The notes under the pieces are model-generated. The model saw only the letters and a program-made list of their open reading frames with translations. It was not told where the DNA came from and searched no databases. A DNA stretch of 64,000 nt, taken from assembly GCF_014646075.1 (NCBI RefSeq), contig NZ_BMMT01000004.1, forward strand, positions 80,200 through 144,199, in the 5' to 3' direction. Positions 62,512-64,000 of this stretch are shown here, one piece after another; within the stretch, counting starts at the first letter, position 1; each line of letters starts with the position of its first letter. This DNA is from Saccharopolyspora thermophila (lineage in GTDB: Bacteria; Actinomycetota; Actinomycetes; Mycobacteriales; Pseudonocardiaceae). Made by a program: the position numbers and the translations under genes.

Positions 62512-64000
62512 TTACAGGTCGTTGCCCGCGTAGGAGAGGTTGAAGCTCTTGTTGGTCAGGGGGAAATCCGGGACGATCGTGTCGGCCAGGGCGACCGGCA
62601 GCGCAGGCCAGTTGAAGAAGCTCGGGTCGACGACCTTGACCCGGGTCAGCGTGCCGTCCTCGGCGAGTTCCACCCGGTGCACGGTGGTGCCGCGCCAGCC
62701 CTCGACGATGCCCACCCCGGAGCGGGCCGTGCCGCTCTCGGGCGGTGCTGCGGTCGCGCTCGTGCCCCGGTGGTCCAGCCTGCCCAGGAGATCGGTGATG
62801 TGCGCGATGGCGGCGGTGATCTCCTCGGCGCGCACCAGGAACCGGGACAGCACATCGCCGTCGGTGCGGGTGTGCCGGGTGCGCGGAAGTTCGTCGGGCA
62901 GGAACGGGTGGTCGTGCCGGGCGTCCACGGCGTGACCGCTGGCGCGCGCGACGTAGCCGAGCGTGCCCAGGTCGTACGCCTGTTGCGCGGTGAGGATGGC
63001 GGTGCCGGCGAAGCGGTCGCGGACGACGGTGTGGCCCAGCGCCAGGTCGACGATCTCGGCGGTGTCGCGGCCGATGGCCGCCAGCTGCTCGGGGTCGGGA
63101 AGCGTGACGGTGGTGACTCCGCCGGGTACGATGGCGCCGCGCAGCAGCCGGTGACCGGTGGTTTGGTCGTTGATCCGCAGGAGTTGTTCGCGGATGCGCT
63201 GGGCGTGGGCGTTGAGGATGCCGTGACCGACGTCGTTGCACAGCGCGCCGATGTCGGTGATGTGGTTGTAGAGTCGTTCCAGCTCCAGCAGGATCGCGCG
63301 GATGCGCTGCGCGTCGGGCGACACGGTCACCTCGAGGGCGTCCTCCACGGCCAGGCAGAAGGCCAGCGCGTGCCCCACGGCGGTGTCACCGCTGATGCAC
63401 TCGGCCAGCGGGACCGCCTGTTCGGGGCGGCGGCCCTGGAACAACCTTTCAAGTCCTTTGTGGACGAACCAGAGGCGGGCCTTGAGGTTGAGGATGGTCT
63501 CGCCGACCACGGAGAACCGGAAGTGCCCCGGCTCGATCATCCCGGCGTGCACCGGACCCACCGGGATCTCGTAGACCCCGGGACCTTCGACGGTGCGGAA
63601 CGGGTACGGTCCGGCGACGTCGCCGAACTCCGGCGGGTCGCCGGCGTCGGCGCGCATCGGATACCAACCCTGCGGCCAGTGGAAGTGCCGGACCAGCCGG
63701 CGCGGTAGCGGGTGCTCGGTGGGCACGATGCCGAACAGGTCGCGCATCTCCCGCTCGAACCGGCCGGCGGGAAACGACAGCGCGGCCAGACTTGGCACCC
63801 GCGGATCGTCGCGGTCCAGCGGAACCCGCAGCTCCACGCGGCGGTCCGGATCAGCGGCGGTGAACAGGTACACCGCCCGCAGCCGGTCGCCGTCGTCGTG
63901 ACCGGCGACCAGCGCGACCCGGAACCCGTCGGCCAGCAACGATTCCGCGTGCGTGGGAAGCTCCTCGGGCGTGATGGTCAGGGCGGTGCGGTGAGCACCG
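62512..64000 (-). CDS. HycE/HyfG-like large subunit (NuoC-NuoD type), 5'-truncated by window end
   Basis: The C-terminal 495 residues of a fused NuoC plus NuoD-like protein related to group 4 hydrogenase large subunits and to mycobacterial HycE. The NuoC part ends with REMRDLFGIVP; the NuoD part has IPVGPVHAGMIEPGHFRF, LYNHITDIGALCNDVGHG and the end NWPALPVALADTIVPDFPL. Where NiFe enzymes have RICGxC the sequence reads AECISGDTAVGH, and the C-terminal DPCxxC is absent (SFNLSYAGNDL), so it should not hold a NiFe site. The frame runs through base 64000, so the true start is outside. In Mycobacterium this gene belongs to the DosR-linked Rv0081-0088 locus. Confidence 0.8.
   Translation of the reverse strand, partial: GAHRTALTITPEELPTHAESLLADGFRVALVAGHDDGDRLRAVYLFTAADPDRRVELRVPLDRDDPRVPSLAALSFPAGRFEREMRDLFGIVPTEHPLPRRLVRHFHWPQGWYPMRADAGDPPEFGDVAGPYPFRTVEGPGVYEIPVGPVHAGMIEPGHFRFSVVGETILNLKARLWFVHKGLERLFQGRRPEQAVPLAECISGDTAVGHALAFCLAVEDALEVTVSPDAQRIRAILLELERLYNHITDIGALCNDVGHGILNAHAQRIREQLLRINDQTTGHRLLRGAIVPGGVTTVTLPDPEQLAAIGRDTAEIVDLALGHTVVRDRFAGTAILTAQQAYDLGTLGYVARASGHAVDARHDHPFLPDELPRTRHTRTDGDVLSRFLVRAEEITAAIAHITDLLGRLDHRGTSATAAPPESGTARSGVGIVEGWRGTTVHRVELAEDGTLTRVKVVDPSFFNWPALPVALADTIVPDFPLTNKSFNLSYAGNDL

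Overview
The window is high-GC chromosomal DNA from an actinomycete. Many genes start with GTG, several housekeeping genes look leaderless (TANNNT-type -10 boxes 6-8 nt before the start codon), and the gene order matches that known for Mycobacterium and other actinobacteria (hemW; hrcA-dnaJ2-rsmE-phoH-ybeY-CNNM-cdd-like-era-recO-uppS; zur-smtB-glyS; dgt; dnaG; sir-cysH-che/cbiX). Protein style and accessory content suggest Pseudonocardiaceae, perhaps Saccharopolyspora-like; the family and genus are inferences.

Layout. 53-3238: three valine-catabolism genes (acyl-CoA dehydrogenase, 3-hydroxyisobutyryl-CoA hydrolase, 3-hydroxyisobutyrate dehydrogenase). 3394-4456: small membrane protein, membrane-anchored RNase Sa-type ribonuclease and a barstar inhibitor. 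4440-5954: tandem segmental duplication carrying two Uma2-family genes and a scrap of the following enoyl-CoA hydratase gene. 6729-13673: two adjacent genes encoding five ADP-ribosylglycohydrolase domains, only two of which keep the metal-binding motifs. 14514-20544: assimilatory sulfate reduction operon (leader peptide, sulfite reductase, small CxxC protein, CysH, CysD, CysN, sirohydrochlorin chelatase). 21841-22564: VapBC-type toxin-antitoxin pair with a large palindromic operator. 22683-30930: the conserved heat-shock, RNA-processing and GTPase block. 31054-32808: small membrane proteins. 32922-39524: recO, uppS, a zinc-homeostasis set (permease, TIGR03943 protein, Zur, SmtB) and glyS. 39613-47490: YdcF-like protein, dGTPase, serpin, ECF41-type sigma factor, DNA primase and trans-aconitate methyltransferase. 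47602-47674: tRNA-Asn(GTT).

47675-51985 is an accessory island next to the tRNA. It holds an orphan SMC/Rad50-like ATPase of the DUF3732 (ABC-three-component) type, a frameshifted divergent gene, three degenerate direct repeats, and an unrecognised two-gene pair that I read as a possible secreted RNase-like toxin with a cytoplasmic immunity partner. This pair is the best candidate for an undescribed system.

51986-64000 is a coherent hypoxia/nitric oxide/dormancy cluster: DevS-type haem sensor kinase, Acg-family nitroreductase, DevR regulator, a haem-copper oxidase subunit I, a three-module copper nitrite reductase fused to a membrane domain, a CopD-like membrane protein, flavohaemoglobin, and the start of a HycE-like membrane-oxidoreductase gene that runs off the window. 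Candidate DevR boxes lie upstream of devR, of acg and between the oxidase and nitrite reductase genes, so the cluster probably forms one local regulon.
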